Shown in pieces: positions 16,791 through 24,736 of a stretch of DNA of 64,000 bases. The number at the start of each line of letters is the position of its first letter. Positions within the stretch are counted from its first letter, which is position 1. The DNA is from Symbiodinium natans (taxonomy: Eukaryota > Sar > Dinophyceae > Suessiales > Symbiodiniaceae): positions 32,501 to 96,500 of the forward strand of contig CAJNDS010000430.1 in assembly GCA_905221605.1 (NCBI GenBank), written 5' to 3'. The notes beneath the pieces are model-generated. The model saw only the letters and a list, made by a program, of their open reading frames with translations. It did not search any database and was not told where the DNA came from. A program made the position numbers and the translations under genes.

Positions 16791-16931
16791 ATCCTTGCTT
16801 CAACTGCGGCGGAGACTAGTAAGGGTGAAGAGCGTCTGAAGCTTTGTGCTCTTTCTTCTCTACGCGCTTTGCAGCAGTCTATGCTTTGCGGCAGTCCAGG
16901 CGATGAACCGCAGGCCGCGCGAACTTTGTAG
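16791..16931 (+). CDS. C-terminal exon
   Basis: Plus strand LASTAAETSKGEERLKLCAL then SSLRALQQSMLCGSPGDEPQ and AARTL, stop TAG 16929-16931. Convincing. Upstream exon is not identified; the preceding family H element would be its intron. Confidence 0.55.
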   Translation: MLASTAAETSKGEERLKLCALSSLRALQQSMLCGSPGDEPQAARTL

Positions 16932-17053
16932 GCTTGGAACTTGGCTGCACTCAGGAGGGTAGCTATAAATTAAACTTTTAGCTGCCTTACTAAGAAACCC
17001 AATAAACACAAAAAAGGTAAGGATCTAAAGTTACGGTAAAGTACCACAAAGCC

Positions 17054-17167
17054 TTATGCCAGCATTTCCCGCGTGACCCTCCGAAATGATGTCATAAAGA
17101 CATCTGCGGTTGCATCCTTTTCTGCGCACTCGTCAGGAAGCTTTTTGAATTTTACCGGAGGCCACAT
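17054..17167 (-). CDS. small ORF or last exon, 37 codons
   Basis: Minus strand MWPPVKFKKLPDECAEKDA then TADVFMTSFRRVTREMLA, stop TAA 17054-17056. Could be a terminal exon of a gene upstream on that strand; an open stretch with KGAASAFVVELRGLSS lies at about 17190-17255. Confidence 0.5.
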   Translation of the reverse strand: MWPPVKFKKLPDECAEKDATADVFMTSFRRVTREMLA

Positions 17168-17261
17168 TTCTCAAGTCTGGTCTGCAGGTTCAACACGGCG
17201 TGACTCTTGATGACAAGCCACGCAGCTCAACAACAAAAGCAGAAGCAGCTCCTTTGCAGTA

Positions 17262-17335
17262 GGGTTTAGGGTTTAGGGTTCAGGGTTTAGGGTTTAGGGT
17301 TTAGGGTTTAGGGTTTAGGGTTTAGGGTTTCGGGC
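17262..17335. repeat. TTTAGGG array
   Basis: About 10 units. Confidence 0.95.
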
Positions 17336-17374
17336 TTAGGGGATTTTAAATGCCTAAGCGCCCAATGGGCGTTT

Positions 17375-17462
17375 GGCCGAGGACGTGACGTCAGACCTTG
17401 CAGGGCCAGACCCGCACTCGTGGCAGAGCCGTACTTGCCGCCCCGAAAAAGAGTCCACGAGG
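17375..17462 (-). CDS. weak exon-like island
   Basis: Minus strand LVDSFSGRQVRLCHECGSG in one frame, a second frame also open. A TA-rich microsatellite follows (17466-17505). Confidence 0.25.
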
Positions 17463-17511
17463 GTTTATACATATCATATATACATATATATATATATATA
17501 AAGTGAGAGAG

Positions 17512-17570
17512 GTTTAGGGTTTAGGGTTTGGGGTTTAGGGCTTAGGGTTTAGGGTTTAGGGTCTAGGGTC
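17512..17570. repeat. TTTAGGG array
   Basis: About 8 units. 17571-17720 has no clear gene. Confidence 0.9.
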
Positions 17571-17773
17571 CATCGGCTGACTTCACTCACAACTCTTGGG
17601 GTTTAGGGTCTGTGGGCTGTGACTGCTCCAACATCGGTTGCGAGTCCCTACTTTGGAGCAGACCCTGGAGAATAAGTGTATACCATTTGGGCATAAGTAG
17701 CTATGATAGGAACCCAGAACCCGAAACCCTAAACCCTAAACTCTAAACCCTAAACCCTACACCCCAAAACCCA

Positions 17774-17858
17774 GGAGTCTGTTCCGGGGGGCTGTGGTGC
17801 TGGAGCCCGCGGCTGAGGGTTTCCCTGTCAAGCGCGGCGCAGCGCGGCCGACACAAAC
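17774..17858 (+). CDS. exon-like island
   Basis: Plus strand SLFRGAVVLEPAAEGFPVKR then GAARPTQT. Reads well; no family. Confidence 0.4.
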
Positions 17859-17884
17859 CCCTAAACCCTAAGGTTTGGGGTTGA

Positions 17885-17904
17885 GGGTTTAGGGGCCTAA
17901 ACCC
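17885..17904. repeat. head-to-head telomeric repeat junction
   Basis: GGGTTTAGGGGCCTAAACCC: TTTAGGG runs straight into CCTAAACCC with two spare bases, the shape expected of a fused pair of chromosome ends. Confidence 0.7.
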
Positions 17905-17939
17905 TAAACCCTATAGGATCAGGTTGGCTTAGACAGTAC

Positions 17940-18005
17940 GTAAGGGTTTTCTGGGATGTGTGGATGGCCATTGGTCCAGTGCAAGCTCATTGCTAGCAGG
18001 ATTTA
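17940..18005 (-). CDS. weak exon-like island
   Basis: Minus strand AVNPASNELALDQWPSTHPR. Other frames have stops. Confidence 0.3.
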
Positions 18006-18017
18006 CAGCCTTACAGG

Positions 18018-18176
18018 TTGGGGTTTAGGGTTTAGGGTTTAGGGTTTAGGGTTTAGGGTTTAGGGTTTAGGGTTTAGGGTTTAGGGTTTAGGGTTTAGGG
18101 TTTAGGGTTTAGGGTTTAGGGTTTAGGGTCTAGGGTTTAGGGTTTAGGGTTTAGGGTTTAGGGTTTAGGGTTTAGG
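18018..18176. repeat. long TTTAGGG array
   Basis: About 22 nearly perfect units. Confidence 0.98.
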
Positions 18177-18262
18177 ATTGATGCGCGGTTGCGCCCGGAG
18201 CTCGTGGCATCACGAAGTCTACCGAAGCTGTGGCAGCATGCGGTGGTGCAATCAAGATACAC
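18177..18262 (+). CDS. exon with GTAGCT donor
   Basis: Plus strand IDARLRPELVASRSLPKLWQ then HAVVQSRYT, followed by GTAGCT, the donor also seen in the membrane-protein gene. Confidence 0.45.
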
Positions 18263-18343
18263 GTAGCTTCTTTGGGAGGTTCTGAAGCAAGAAGTAGCAT
18301 CATAAACCCTAAACCCTAAACCCTAAACCCTAAACCCTAAACC

Positions 18344-18465
18344 CTCATCAGGCACCACTCACACCACCACGAAGGACAGTCAAGAAGGCCCTCGAGATAG
18401 CGGCGACTCTGGGAGCGCTGCTTCTGCTGAGGGGAACTTCCGGACAAGCTCGGAGGTTTCCGTGT
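18344..18465 (+). CDS. exon, possible membrane segment
   Basis: Plus strand PPRRTVKKALEIAATLGALL then LLRGTSGQARRFPC. A second frame (TTTKDSQEGPRDSGDSGSA) is open. CCCTAAA left, TTTAGGG right. Confidence 0.4.
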
Positions 18466-18679
18466 AGGTGAAGGGTTTATAGGGTTTAGGGTTTAGGGTT
18501 TAGGGTTTAGAGGGTATAGGGTATAGGGTATAGGGTTTCGGGTTTAGGGTTTAGGGTTCAGGGTTTAGAGTGAAGGGTGTACGTCTTGGGGGCTGTCCTT
18601 GAGAGTCCCCCAAAATTGAACAAATGAGCCGATCGATGCACGGGACGTGTGCACTGTGCCTGAACCCAGTCCTACTAAT

Positions 18680-18779
18680 TGCTTCAGAACCCCGAAACAA
18701 CAAAACAGTCTTACTTCTTATGAGTAATATAGGGATTATTATCCTTGATTCTTTTGGGGTTCTTAAGCACATAGTAGAA
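18680..18779. mobile_element. TIR element, family H
   Basis: TACTAATTGCTTCAGAACCCC at left against GGGGTTCTTAAGCACATAGTA at right. Lies just 3' of the stop codon of the membrane-protein gene, so probably in its 3' UTR. Confidence 0.65.
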
Positions 18780-19313
18780 TCAGAACTCGACCACCACACT
18801 CTCGTCGTCGGACTGCGGGCAGGGTCCTTCTGGCATGTCGGCAGCTGACGTTTGCACCGACTTGTCTTCAAAAGCGCGGCCCTCCTTGCAGGAGCAGTCT
18901 TGCCCACTTCTCCCAGCACGCGACAGGTGAATGTCCGAAACCGCTGCAGATTCTTGCAAGCTCATCCAAGCTTGTATCTCTCGCTCCTTTTCTTCGATTT
19001 CCTGAAACAGCTCCTCGTTCAACTCAGCTCCCCGGAAGGTAGGGTTGAACGCAAGATTTCCCAGCGTGAGAAGGATGTGCACGAGCAGCGCAACGAGACA
19101 GATGAGCAGAAGCAGCACACGGAAGACTGCCTGGACACCCTGGCTTGTAGACGTGCATGCCGGCCCCTGACACGTCACCAAGCGCCACACCTCCGCTGCC
19201 GGTACCAGAAACTCGGCTTCAAGAACGGGCCAACCCATGGGTCGGCCGAGGGTGCCAAGAGGCAGCAGCCCATGCTCCAAAGTTAGAAGCAGGCATGCAA
19301 GGGCCATGCCTAC
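18780..19313 (-). CDS. polytopic membrane protein gene, exon 5 (terminal)
   Basis: Last exon of a five-exon minus-strand gene (about 418 codons seen, 5' end not found). Begins VGMALACLLLTLEHGLLPLG, then a strong membrane segment FRVLLLLICLVALLVHILLT, a charged helix (NEELFQEIEEKEREIQAW) and an acidic Cys/Ser-rich tail ending SDDESVVVEF, stop at 18780-18782. Removing 19314-19429 joins exon 4 in frame across Y-V (GTAGCT donor, CCAAG acceptor). Seven or so hydrophobic segments in total point to an integral membrane protein. Family unknown; a loose resemblance to XK-related proteins in exon 2 is not enough to assign it. Confidence 0.75.
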   Translation of the reverse strand, partial: VGMALACLLLTLEHGLLPLGTLGRPMGWPVLEAEFLVPAAEVWRLVTCQGPACTSTSQGVQAVFRVLLLLICLVALLVHILLTLGNLAFNPTFRGAELNEELFQEIEEKEREIQAWMSLQESAAVSDIHLSRAGRSGQDCSCKEGRAFEDKSVQTSAADMPEGPCPQSDDESVVVEF

Positions 19314-19429
19314 CTTGGTAGCCCAGAAACCATATTATCACAAGGGCACCCTTGTTTTGGGGGTTAGTTACTTTATAAGGGAACCCAGAACCACAAAAAG
19401 GGAAAAGGGTACCACTGGGCTATAGCTAC
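19314..19429. mobile_element. family A TIR element as intron 4
   Basis: TAGCCCAGAAACCAT at left, GGTACCACTGGGCTA at right, TA on both sides; inner repeat GGGCACCC/GGGTACC. As an intron it reads GTAGCT...CCAAG on the minus strand, 116 nt, frame kept. Confidence 0.8.
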
Positions 19430-19515
19430 GTACCGCAGGAGCATGTAAAGGATCTCGGGAAGGGCGTGGCCTGCGCTGAACTCCCGCGCCCACCCGGCCC
19501 TGCAGAGACTCCCCG
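19430..19515 (-). CDS. polytopic membrane protein gene, exon 4
   Basis: 86 nt: GSLCRAGWAREFSAGHALPE then ILYMLLRY, which joins exon 5 to form one hydrophobic segment. Acceptor GGCCAG at 19516 side, chosen because it keeps phase with exon 3; other acceptors (CTCTGCAG) exist. Confidence 0.65.
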
Positions 19516-19821
19516 CTGGCCCGCCATGGTAGCCCGCCGAAGTCTACCAAGGGATACACAAGGCTGGATAGCAGCATCCTTACAAGGAGGGGCCCCCCTA
19601 GTTATAAGTAGAATTATATGGGCCCTACATAGGGTTATAAGGATCCTAACTCAGGCTCTAAGTCCCTTAGCTATAGTAGTACATAGTAGTATAGTAAGGG
19701 GGCACCCACTTGTAGTAGCCCAGCAACCATAATTACAATAAGGGCACCCTTTTTTTGGGGTTAGTTAAATTTATAAGGGAACCCATAACCAAAAGAAGGG
19801 AAGAGGGTACCACTGCGCTAC
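19516..19821. mobile_element. intron 3: family A element plus a second element
   Basis: A family A copy (TAGCCCAGCAACCAT to GGTACCACTGCGCTA, 19717-19820) and an AT-richer palindromic piece (TTATAAGTAGAATTATA, GGGCCC, GGGTTATAAGGATCC) at about 19585-19700. Minus-strand donor GTAGCG at 19821. 306 nt in total. Confidence 0.65.
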
Positions 19822-19892
19822 TCAGCATCTGCAGCTTGGGGTACCGGGCCCACTTGAAGGTGGGAGGCGAGTCGGGGTGTCGATGCCGATAC
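19822..19892 (-). CDS. polytopic membrane protein gene, exon 3
   Basis: 71 nt reading YRHRHPDSPPTFKWARYPKL then QML. Hydrophilic loop. Joins exon 2 after GGA GA to give FSGEYRHRHPD in frame. Confidence 0.75.
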
Positions 19893-20000
19893 CTAGGCTG
19901 CCCAGTAACCTAGGCTTGAAAAGGGTGCCCTTTTTTGCTTGAAAAGGAACCTAAACCCCCCCAAAAAGGGAATAAGGGTACTACTGGGCATCCTAGATAC
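19893..20000. mobile_element. family A TIR element as intron 2
   Basis: GCCCAGTAACC at left, GTACTACTGGGC at right. Minus strand reads GTATCT...CCTAG, 108 nt. A GTATC sequence sits at both edges, like a target duplication. Confidence 0.8.
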
Positions 20001-20420
20001 TCTCCAGAAAATGGGTGCGCTTGATTGAATGACCGCGTGCACACGCTGTTCACAACTGCGGCAACGACGTAGGACCCAAGAGGCACCACCGGGTGAAATA
20101 CCCGGGACGTCACCGCAAAGAGCGTAAACTCGCCTGCGCAATGCAAAGCAGTCCAAACCCCAAGCATGAAGGACAACTTCGGCCGGACCGCCTTAACGGC
20201 CCTGGGATGGAAGGGATATCCTGCGGGACCACTGCAAGTGGAGCCCAGTGCTATCGACGAGCTCATCAAGCTGTAGATGCCACTGAGCACATCAAGCCAT
20301 CCCAGCTGAGGGGTGAAGATCATCGCGTAGGGTGCTATCAGCGCCGCAGCCGGCGCCTCCAGCGCCAGCTGCGCGAGATTGAAGCTGAACCACTTGTAAG
20401 TCTCGCCTCCCTGGCGCACG
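20001..20420 (-). CDS. polytopic membrane protein gene, exon 2
   Basis: 420 nt, the longest exon. Starts VRQGGETYKWFSFNLAQLAL, then hydrophobic stretches APAAALIAPYAMIF, WLDVLSGIYSLMSSSIAL, LSFMLGVWTALHCAGEFTLF and GSYVVAAVVNSVC. Clean open frame to the intron 2 donor. The strongest single coding segment in the window. Confidence 0.85.
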
Positions 20421-20536
20421 CTCGCCTCAGTAGCCCAGTAACCATCTTATGACACGGGCACCCTTTTTTGGGGTTGGTTACTGTATAAGGGAACCCAGAG
20501 CCAAAAAAAGGGTAAAGGGTACCACTGGGCTGCCAC
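20421..20536. mobile_element. family A TIR element as intron 1
   Basis: TAGCCCAGTAACCAT at left, GGTACCACTGGGCT at right. Minus strand reads GTGGCA...GGCGAG, 116 nt, frame kept (QATVRQGG). Confidence 0.75.
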
Positions 20537-20662
20537 GTCGCTTGGACTTCGGCGCAGGGGGTGCTGGCTGGGAGGGGCGTCCTCAAAGCCCTTGCGCACG
20601 CAAGAGCGACAAGCACCTCGAAGAAGATCAGGAAACCCGCAAACGTCCAATCCTTGGCTCAC
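20537..20662 (-). CDS. polytopic membrane protein gene, exon 1 (5' end unknown)
   Basis: Minus strand DWTFAGFLIFFEVLVALACA then RALRTPLPASTPCAEVQA. One membrane segment. No start codon was identified; a CCCTAAA array begins at about 20670. Confidence 0.65.
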
Positions 20663-20669
20663 TCTACTG

Positions 20670-20728
20670 CCCTAAACCCTAAACCCTAAACCCTAAACCC
20701 TAAACCCTAAACCCTAAACCCTAGATCC
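20670..20728. repeat. CCCTAAA array
   Basis: About 8 units. Confidence 0.95.
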
Positions 20729-20771
20729 TGAACCCGAAACCCATTCTGGAGTAATAGGGCTTAGAGCTGTC

Positions 20772-20886
20772 CCTAAGGGTCCATGTCTCTCATTATTACA
20801 TACTTGGGCCCTAAAGTCCCTGCGTAGGAGGTACTGCAAGGCCCAAGTATGTATAACAATTAGGTACATGGACCCTTAGGGTGTCA
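20772..20886. mobile_element. TIR element, family G
   Basis: CCTAAGGGTCCATGT at left, ACATGGACCCTTAGG at right; inner TACTTGGGCC/GGCCCAAGTATG. Copies at 35207-35322 and (interrupted) 21186-21620. Confidence 0.8.
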
Positions 20887-20923
20887 TGCAGATGGTAAAC
20901 CCTGACATGTGAGATGGAACACC

Positions 20924-21040
20924 TCAGACCCCGGCACTGTTCGATGCAAAGAGGAAAATCTGGTACACGTCATTCACACAGTCTTTGAAGACCATGGATG
21001 CCAGGTGGACATAAAGGCCGCCTGCGGTTGCAGCCATCTT
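20924..21040 (-). CDS. C-terminal exon
   Basis: Minus strand KMAATAGGLYVHLASMVFKD then CVNDVYQIFLFASNSAGV and TGA (20924-20926). Very protein-like; could also be a small ORF from the Met. Upstream exon may be 21108-21182. Confidence 0.6.
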   Translation of the reverse strand, partial: KMAATAGGLYVHLASMVFKDCVNDVYQIFLFASNSAGV

Positions 21041-21042
21041 TC

Positions 21043-21106
21043 CTAAACCCTAAACCCTAAACCCTAAACCCTACACCCTAAACCCTAAACCCTAAACCCT
21101 AAACCT
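21043..21106. repeat. CCCTAAA array
   Basis: About 9 units. Confidence 0.95.
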
Positions 21107-21107
21107 T

Positions 21108-21182
21108 TCATGGCGCATGGACTTGGCCACCGGGAAATTGCACCACAGCCCGCTTTTTGAGGCAATCTGAGACCAACCCTGA
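21108..21182 (-). CDS. exon, protein-like
   Basis: Minus strand CQGWSQIASKSGLWCNFPVA then KSMRH. CCCTAAA left, TTTAGGG right. Likely upstream exon of the gene ending at 20924. Confidence 0.5.
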   Translation of the reverse strand, partial: SGLVSDCLKKRAVVQFPGGQVHAP

Positions 21183-21185
21183 CAG

Positions 21186-21235
21186 TCCATGTACCTAAGA
21201 AATATATGCTGGGGTTTAGAGTTTAGGGCCAGGGT
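21186..21235. mobile_element. family G element fragment
   Basis: GTCCATGTACCTAAGAAATATATGC. Same end as the fragment at 21533-21615, on the far side of the repeat array. Confidence 0.5.
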
Positions 21236-21532
21236 TTAGGGTTTAGGGTTTAGGGTTTAGGGTTTAGGGTTTAGGGCTTTAGGGCTTTAGGGCTTTAGGG
21301 CTTTAGGGCTTTAGGGCTTTAGGGCTTTAGGGCTTTAGGGCTTTAGGGCTTTAGGGCTTTAGGGCTTTAGGGCTTTAGGGCTTTAGGGCTTTAGGGCTTT
21401 ATGGGGGCTTTAGGGCTTTAGGGCTTTAGGGCTTTAGGGCTTTAGGGCTTTAGGGCTTTAGGGCTTTAGGGCTTTAGGGCTTTAGGGCTTTAGGGCTTTA
21501 GGGCTTTAGGGTTTAGGGTTTAGGGTTTAGGG
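21236..21532. repeat. (TTTAGGGC)n array inside TTTAGGG
   Basis: TTTAGGG units, then about 28 units of the 8-bp variant TTTAGGGC (21276-21507) broken once by TTTATGGGGGC, then TTTAGGG again. Confidence 0.97.
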
Positions 21533-21620
21533 TCCATGTACCTAATTAGTATGTACTTGGCATTGGGCCTTAAAGCACCTCCTATACAGGGACTTAACAG
21601 CCCAAGTATATAATCAGTTT
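21533..21620. mobile_element. family G element fragment
   Basis: GTCCATGTACCTAATTAGTATG, then GGGCCTTAAAGCACCTCC and CCCAAGTATATAATCAG. Most of one element. Confidence 0.6.
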
Positions 21621-21689
21621 GATGCAAAAAGCAACGTGAACGTAATATTCATTTCTGATGTAACACAATACTCGTATAACTACGCATGT

Positions 21690-21724
21690 CTATACATACA
21701 TACATACATACATACATACATACA

Positions 21725-21760
<36 letters not shown>

Positions 21761-21780
21761 TATATGTATCTACGTATGTA
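21690..21780. repeat. (CATA)n/(TA)n microsatellite
   Basis: About 17 CATA units then TATATA. Confidence 0.97.
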
Positions 21781-21946
21781 TGTATACGAATATGTATGTG
21801 CATATGTACTTTGTGATTTAAACCCTTTGAACATTACTTTATGGGGTTCCCAGATAAGGAAAGAGGGTAATTAAACAAAAAAGCCAAAGAACAAGCCAGT
21901 AGATGGCAGAACATGAAGGCGAAACCCGAAACCCTAAACCCTAAAC

Positions 21947-22077
21947 CAGCCTGGTGGACATAACTTGAAGGCGACGGGAGGCTCGTAGCCCTGCGGGGGA
22001 GGGCTTGAGGGCATGGCGCCTTCGCGTTTCGGGGGACACCTGCTCGAGCCCGTGCGCTGCGAAGGACACCTCTGGGG
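21947..22077 (-). CDS. exon-like island
   Basis: Minus strand PEVSFAAHGLEQVSPETRRR then HALKPSPAGLRASRRLQVMS. Good composition, short CCCTAAA on the left. Confidence 0.45.
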
Positions 22078-22216
22078 TTGAGGGATTGCAGGGGTTTTCA
22101 TAGGGGTGTGCAAGGGGGCTATCGGGTGTTAAGGGGTTCATAGGGTTTATAAGGGTTCATAGGGTTCATAGGGTTTATCGAGGTTTTCTAGGGGTTTATA
22201 GGGGTTCATAGGGTGC

Positions 22217-22320
22217 ATCACAAGGAGCAAAAGTGGCCTGTAGGTGTTGATCTCGAAGAAGTCCATCGGCTGCTTCAGCACCGAGCTGCTGAGACGGTCC
22301 TGGCTGCTGATGTGTGAACC
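22217..22320 (-). CDS. exon, strongly protein-like
   Basis: Minus strand GSHISSQDRLSSSVLKQPMD then FFEINTYRPLLLLVMH. Both flanks are degenerate TTTATAGGG repeat. May belong with the exons at 22924, 24260 and 24664 on the same strand. Family not recognised. Confidence 0.6.
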
Positions 22321-22540
22321 GAGGGGTTTATACGGGCCTGCAAGGGTTTTTGGGGGTTTGTGTTAGGGATTCAGAGCAGGGTGTATAGGGTTGCATAGCG
22401 GTCTATACTGGGTTTGTAGGGGGCGTTGATACCTGTTTGTTGGGGTCTATATGGGTTTATAGGGGTTTATCGGAGGTTTATTAGGGATTTATAGGGGTTA
22501 GGCTACCAAAAGTGTTCCCTTGCCTGGGGTTTAGGTTTAG
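22321..22540. repeat. degenerate GGGTTTATA-type repeat
   Basis: Decayed variants of TTTATAGGG; no gene seen. Confidence 0.6.
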
Positions 22541-22555
22541 GGCTTAGGTTTCGCT

Positions 22556-22745
22556 TTTGGACGAAAAACTCGCAATGCACTATAATGCGAGATAATACGT
22601 GCAGTTCCAAAAAAAAGGCTCCTTTTCTAGGCTTAGGCTTAGCTCAGGGGCGAAAAATCTCAAGGTACTGTAATATGCAAAAATAGGTGTAGTTCTCTAA
22701 ATTGGGGCTTTTTAAAGGGTCCCTTTTGGGGTCCTATATATGGTA
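22556..22745. repeat. two diverged copies of a 100-bp repeat
   Basis: CGAAAAACTCGCAATGCACT at 22562 and CGAAAAATCTCAAGGTACT at 22659, each followed by TATAATGC/TAATATGC, then GTGCAGTTC/GTGTAGTTC. Confidence 0.5.
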
Positions 22746-22831
22746 CGGCACCGGACCCCAAAATATGCTCTTAAGGAAGGTGCATGGTCCCTTCCAAAGT
22801 CACAAGGCCCTGAATCCCATACACCGGACGC

Positions 22832-22922
22832 CCTAAACCCTAAACCCTAAGCCCTAAGCCCTAAGCCCTAAACCCTAAACCCTAAACCCTAAACCCTAAA
22901 CCCTAAACCCTAAACCCTAAAC
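22832..22922. repeat. CCCTAAA array
   Basis: About 13 units with three CCCTAAG. Confidence 0.95.
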
Positions 22923-22923
22923 C

Positions 22924-23007
22924 CGCCTGCTTCGTTTCCTTGGTCATCTGGAAAGGCACCTTGGCCCCAACATCACTCTCCAACAAGGCACGACTTGAAC
23001 CGGATCA
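22924..23007 (-). CDS. exon, strongly protein-like
   Basis: Minus strand SGSSRALLESDVGAKVPFQM then TKETKQAG. CCCTAAA left, TTTAGGG right. Confidence 0.55.
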
Positions 23008-23105
23008 GGGTTTAGGGCTAGGGTTTAGGGCTAGGGTTTAGGGTTGGGGTTTAGGGCTAGGGTTTAGGGCCAGGGTTTAGGCTAGGGTTTAGGGCCAGGG
23101 TTTAG
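23008..23105. repeat. TTTAGGGC(T/C)AGGG variant array
   Basis: Alternation of TTTAGGG and CTAGGG/CCAGGG, period about 13. Confidence 0.9.
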
Positions 23106-23194
23106 AGTGTCGGAGCCTAGGATTCAGGTCTTCCTGCTCGGGAGTCTAGGGAGAAGGGCTGTACTCTTAGGGAACTCCCTTCTCTCCCCCAACC

Positions 23195-23280
23195 CTAAAA
23201 CCTAAACCCTAAACCCTAAACCCTGAACCCTAAACCCTAAACCCTAAACCCTAGCCCCCCCCCCCAAAAAAAAAAAAAAA
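23195..23280. repeat. CCCTAAA array then C-run and A-run
   Basis: Eight units followed by about 12 C and 18 A. Confidence 0.9.
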
Positions 23281-23282
23281 AA

Positions 23283-23363
23283 GGAACGAGCGCTGAGGCG
23301 AAGGCCTTCGCGAAGAGTTTCGTGTGGAGCCCGGCCCGCTCATTCGCGTACCTGCCCAGTCAC
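23283..23363 (+). CDS. exon, protein-like
   Basis: Plus strand GTSAEAKAFAKSFVWSPARS then FAYLPSH. Minus strand has stops. Could pair with the plus exon at 23780. Confidence 0.5.
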
Positions 23364-23439
23364 GGTTTAGGGTTTAGGGTTTGGGGTTGAGGGTTTGGGG
23401 TTTAGGGCTTGGGATTTCGGGTTTGGGGTTTAAGGTTTA

Positions 23440-23560
23440 AGGTCCGCCCAAAATGCGGGGGGGTACCCGGGCAGCTTTTCCATGGAGGGCCAGGCCACCC
23501 ACACCGCATAAAATCACGGACCATAGGCGGTTTCGCACAGGGGTCCTTTGGGTTTTTCCC
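23440..23560. other. open island, strand unclear
   Basis: Plus KCGGVPGQLFHGGPGHPH and minus KPPMVRDFMRCGWPGPPW are both open over it. Confidence 0.3.
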
Positions 23561-23561
23561 A

Positions 23562-23685
23562 CCCCCCCCCCCCCCACCCCCCCCCCAACCCCCCCCCCCT
23601 TTATACCCACCCCCCCCCCCCCCCTTCCCCCCCTTCCCCCCCCCCCCCCACCCCCCCCCTACCCCCACTACCCCCCCCTCTCCGG
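23562..23685. repeat. C-rich low-complexity run
   Basis: Long C homopolymers with TTTATA and TT interruptions; assembly here may be unreliable. Confidence 0.9.
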
Positions 23686-23689
23686 TTGT

Positions 23690-23760
23690 TGGGCTTGAAT
23701 TGATGGGGCAGCGCCTTCAAGCTGGCTTCAGCTCCTGTTTGGGTCCTGGTGCTACCCCTA
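23690..23760 (+). CDS. weak exon-like stretch
   Basis: Plus strand LELMGQRLQAGFSSCLGPG. Just upstream of a confident plus exon. Confidence 0.3.
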
Positions 23761-23779
23761 CCCCCCTACCCCCCCCCAA

Positions 23780-23887
23780 CGTTTCACAGAGGCTCAAGCA
23801 AATCAACTTTTGGCATCCTTTGAGCTGACGAGCGCGTTCAAACCTTTCAACTATGCTCTAGCGGGGTCGGCGGCCGGAGGCTCTTAA
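23780..23887 (+). CDS. C-terminal exon
   Basis: Plus strand RFTEAQANQLLASFELTSAF then KPFNYALAGSAAGGS, stop TAA 23885-23887. Other frames broken. Clearly coding-like. Confidence 0.6.
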   Translation, partial: RFTEAQANQLLASFELTSAFKPFNYALAGSAAGGS

Positions 23888-24000
23888 ATTTAGGGTTTAG
23901 GGCCCTCGACCCTAGGCCCTAAGCCCTAAACCCGAAGCCTACACTCTGAACTTCCAACAGAGGAAAACACCAAAGCCGCCACCAAACCCCAAGGAAGGCT

Positions 24001-24180
24001 TGGGGTTTAGGGTTTGGGGCTCTGCTCTATTTAGGGCTCGGGGTTTAGGGTTTGGGGCTCTGCTCTATTTAGGGCTCGGGGTTTAGGGTTTGGGGCTCTG
24101 CTCTATTTAGGGCTCGGGGTTTAGGGTTTGGGGCTCTGCTCTATTTAGGGCTCGGGGTTTAGGGTTTACTGTTTAGGGCT
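24001..24180. repeat. 38-bp tandem repeat, four copies
   Basis: TCTGCTCTATTTAGGGCTCG recurs at 24021, 24059, 24097 and 24135: a higher-order unit that contains TTTAGGG and TTTGGGG. Confidence 0.95.
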
Positions 24181-24197
24181 TGGGGTTCCCTAAACGC

Positions 24198-24239
24198 TAA
24201 ACCCTAAACCCTAAACCCTAAACCCTAAACCCTAAACCG
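24198..24239. repeat. CCCTAAA array
   Basis: Six units. Confidence 0.95.
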
Positions 24240-24259
24240 GGGTTTTTGGGGTTCGAGGT

Positions 24260-24348
24260 TTGGCCTTGGGTTTGGACTTGCTGGCTCTCGAGGGCCGCCT
24301 GACGTTGAAGAGGAACTTGCCAGCGTTGTTGCCTGCCGTGACCTCCAA
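24260..24348 (-). CDS. exon, strongly protein-like
   Basis: Minus strand LEVTAGNNAGKFLFNVRRPS then RASKSKPKA. Beta-rich then basic. CCCTAAA left, TTTAGGG right. Confidence 0.6.
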
Positions 24349-24422
24349 GGGTTTAGGGTTTAGGGTTTAGGGTTTAGGGTTTAGGGTTTAGGGTTTAGGG
24401 TTTAGGGTTTAGGGTTTAGGGT
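24349..24422. repeat. TTTAGGG array
   Basis: About 10 units. Confidence 0.97.
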
Positions 24423-24469
24423 TGCGGGCTGGGGGCCTAGGTATCCGGATTCTGCTTTAAGGAGGGGAG

Positions 24470-24600
24470 GGGGGACTCTCTGAGTTCTGGGCTCTTTTGA
24501 AGGTACCCCCCCACATATATGGGCATCTCCCCAAACAGGGGAACCCCTGGAGATACCCAAAAAAAGTTGGCTACCCTCCTCCGCTTCCAAGAGGGGCACC
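24470..24600 (-). CDS. weak ORF over an inverted repeat
   Basis: Minus ORF ends LLEAEEGSQLFLGISRGSP. The bases GGGACTCTCTGAG, GGGGAGGGGGG and CCCTCCTCCGCTTCC partly mirror each other, so it may be a TIR element instead. Confidence 0.2.
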
Positions 24601-24663
24601 CCTACGCCTAACCCCGAAACCCGGAGCCCTAAACCCTAAACCCTAAACCCTAAACCCCAAACC

Positions 24664-24735
24664 TCCAGACAAGTGGAGCCTTGATGTTCTCCACGCGGAC
24701 CTGCGTGACCCGGTTGGACTTCTCCAGGCTGCCTG
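24664..24735 (-). CDS. exon, strongly protein-like
   Basis: Minus strand GSLEKSNRVTQVRVENIKAP then LVWR. CCCTAAA left, TTTAGGG right. Confidence 0.6.
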
Positions 24736-24736
24736 C

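Noticed and set aside
21636-21874. HTYIHTYI repeat ORFs
   Set aside because: Translation of the CATA microsatellite.
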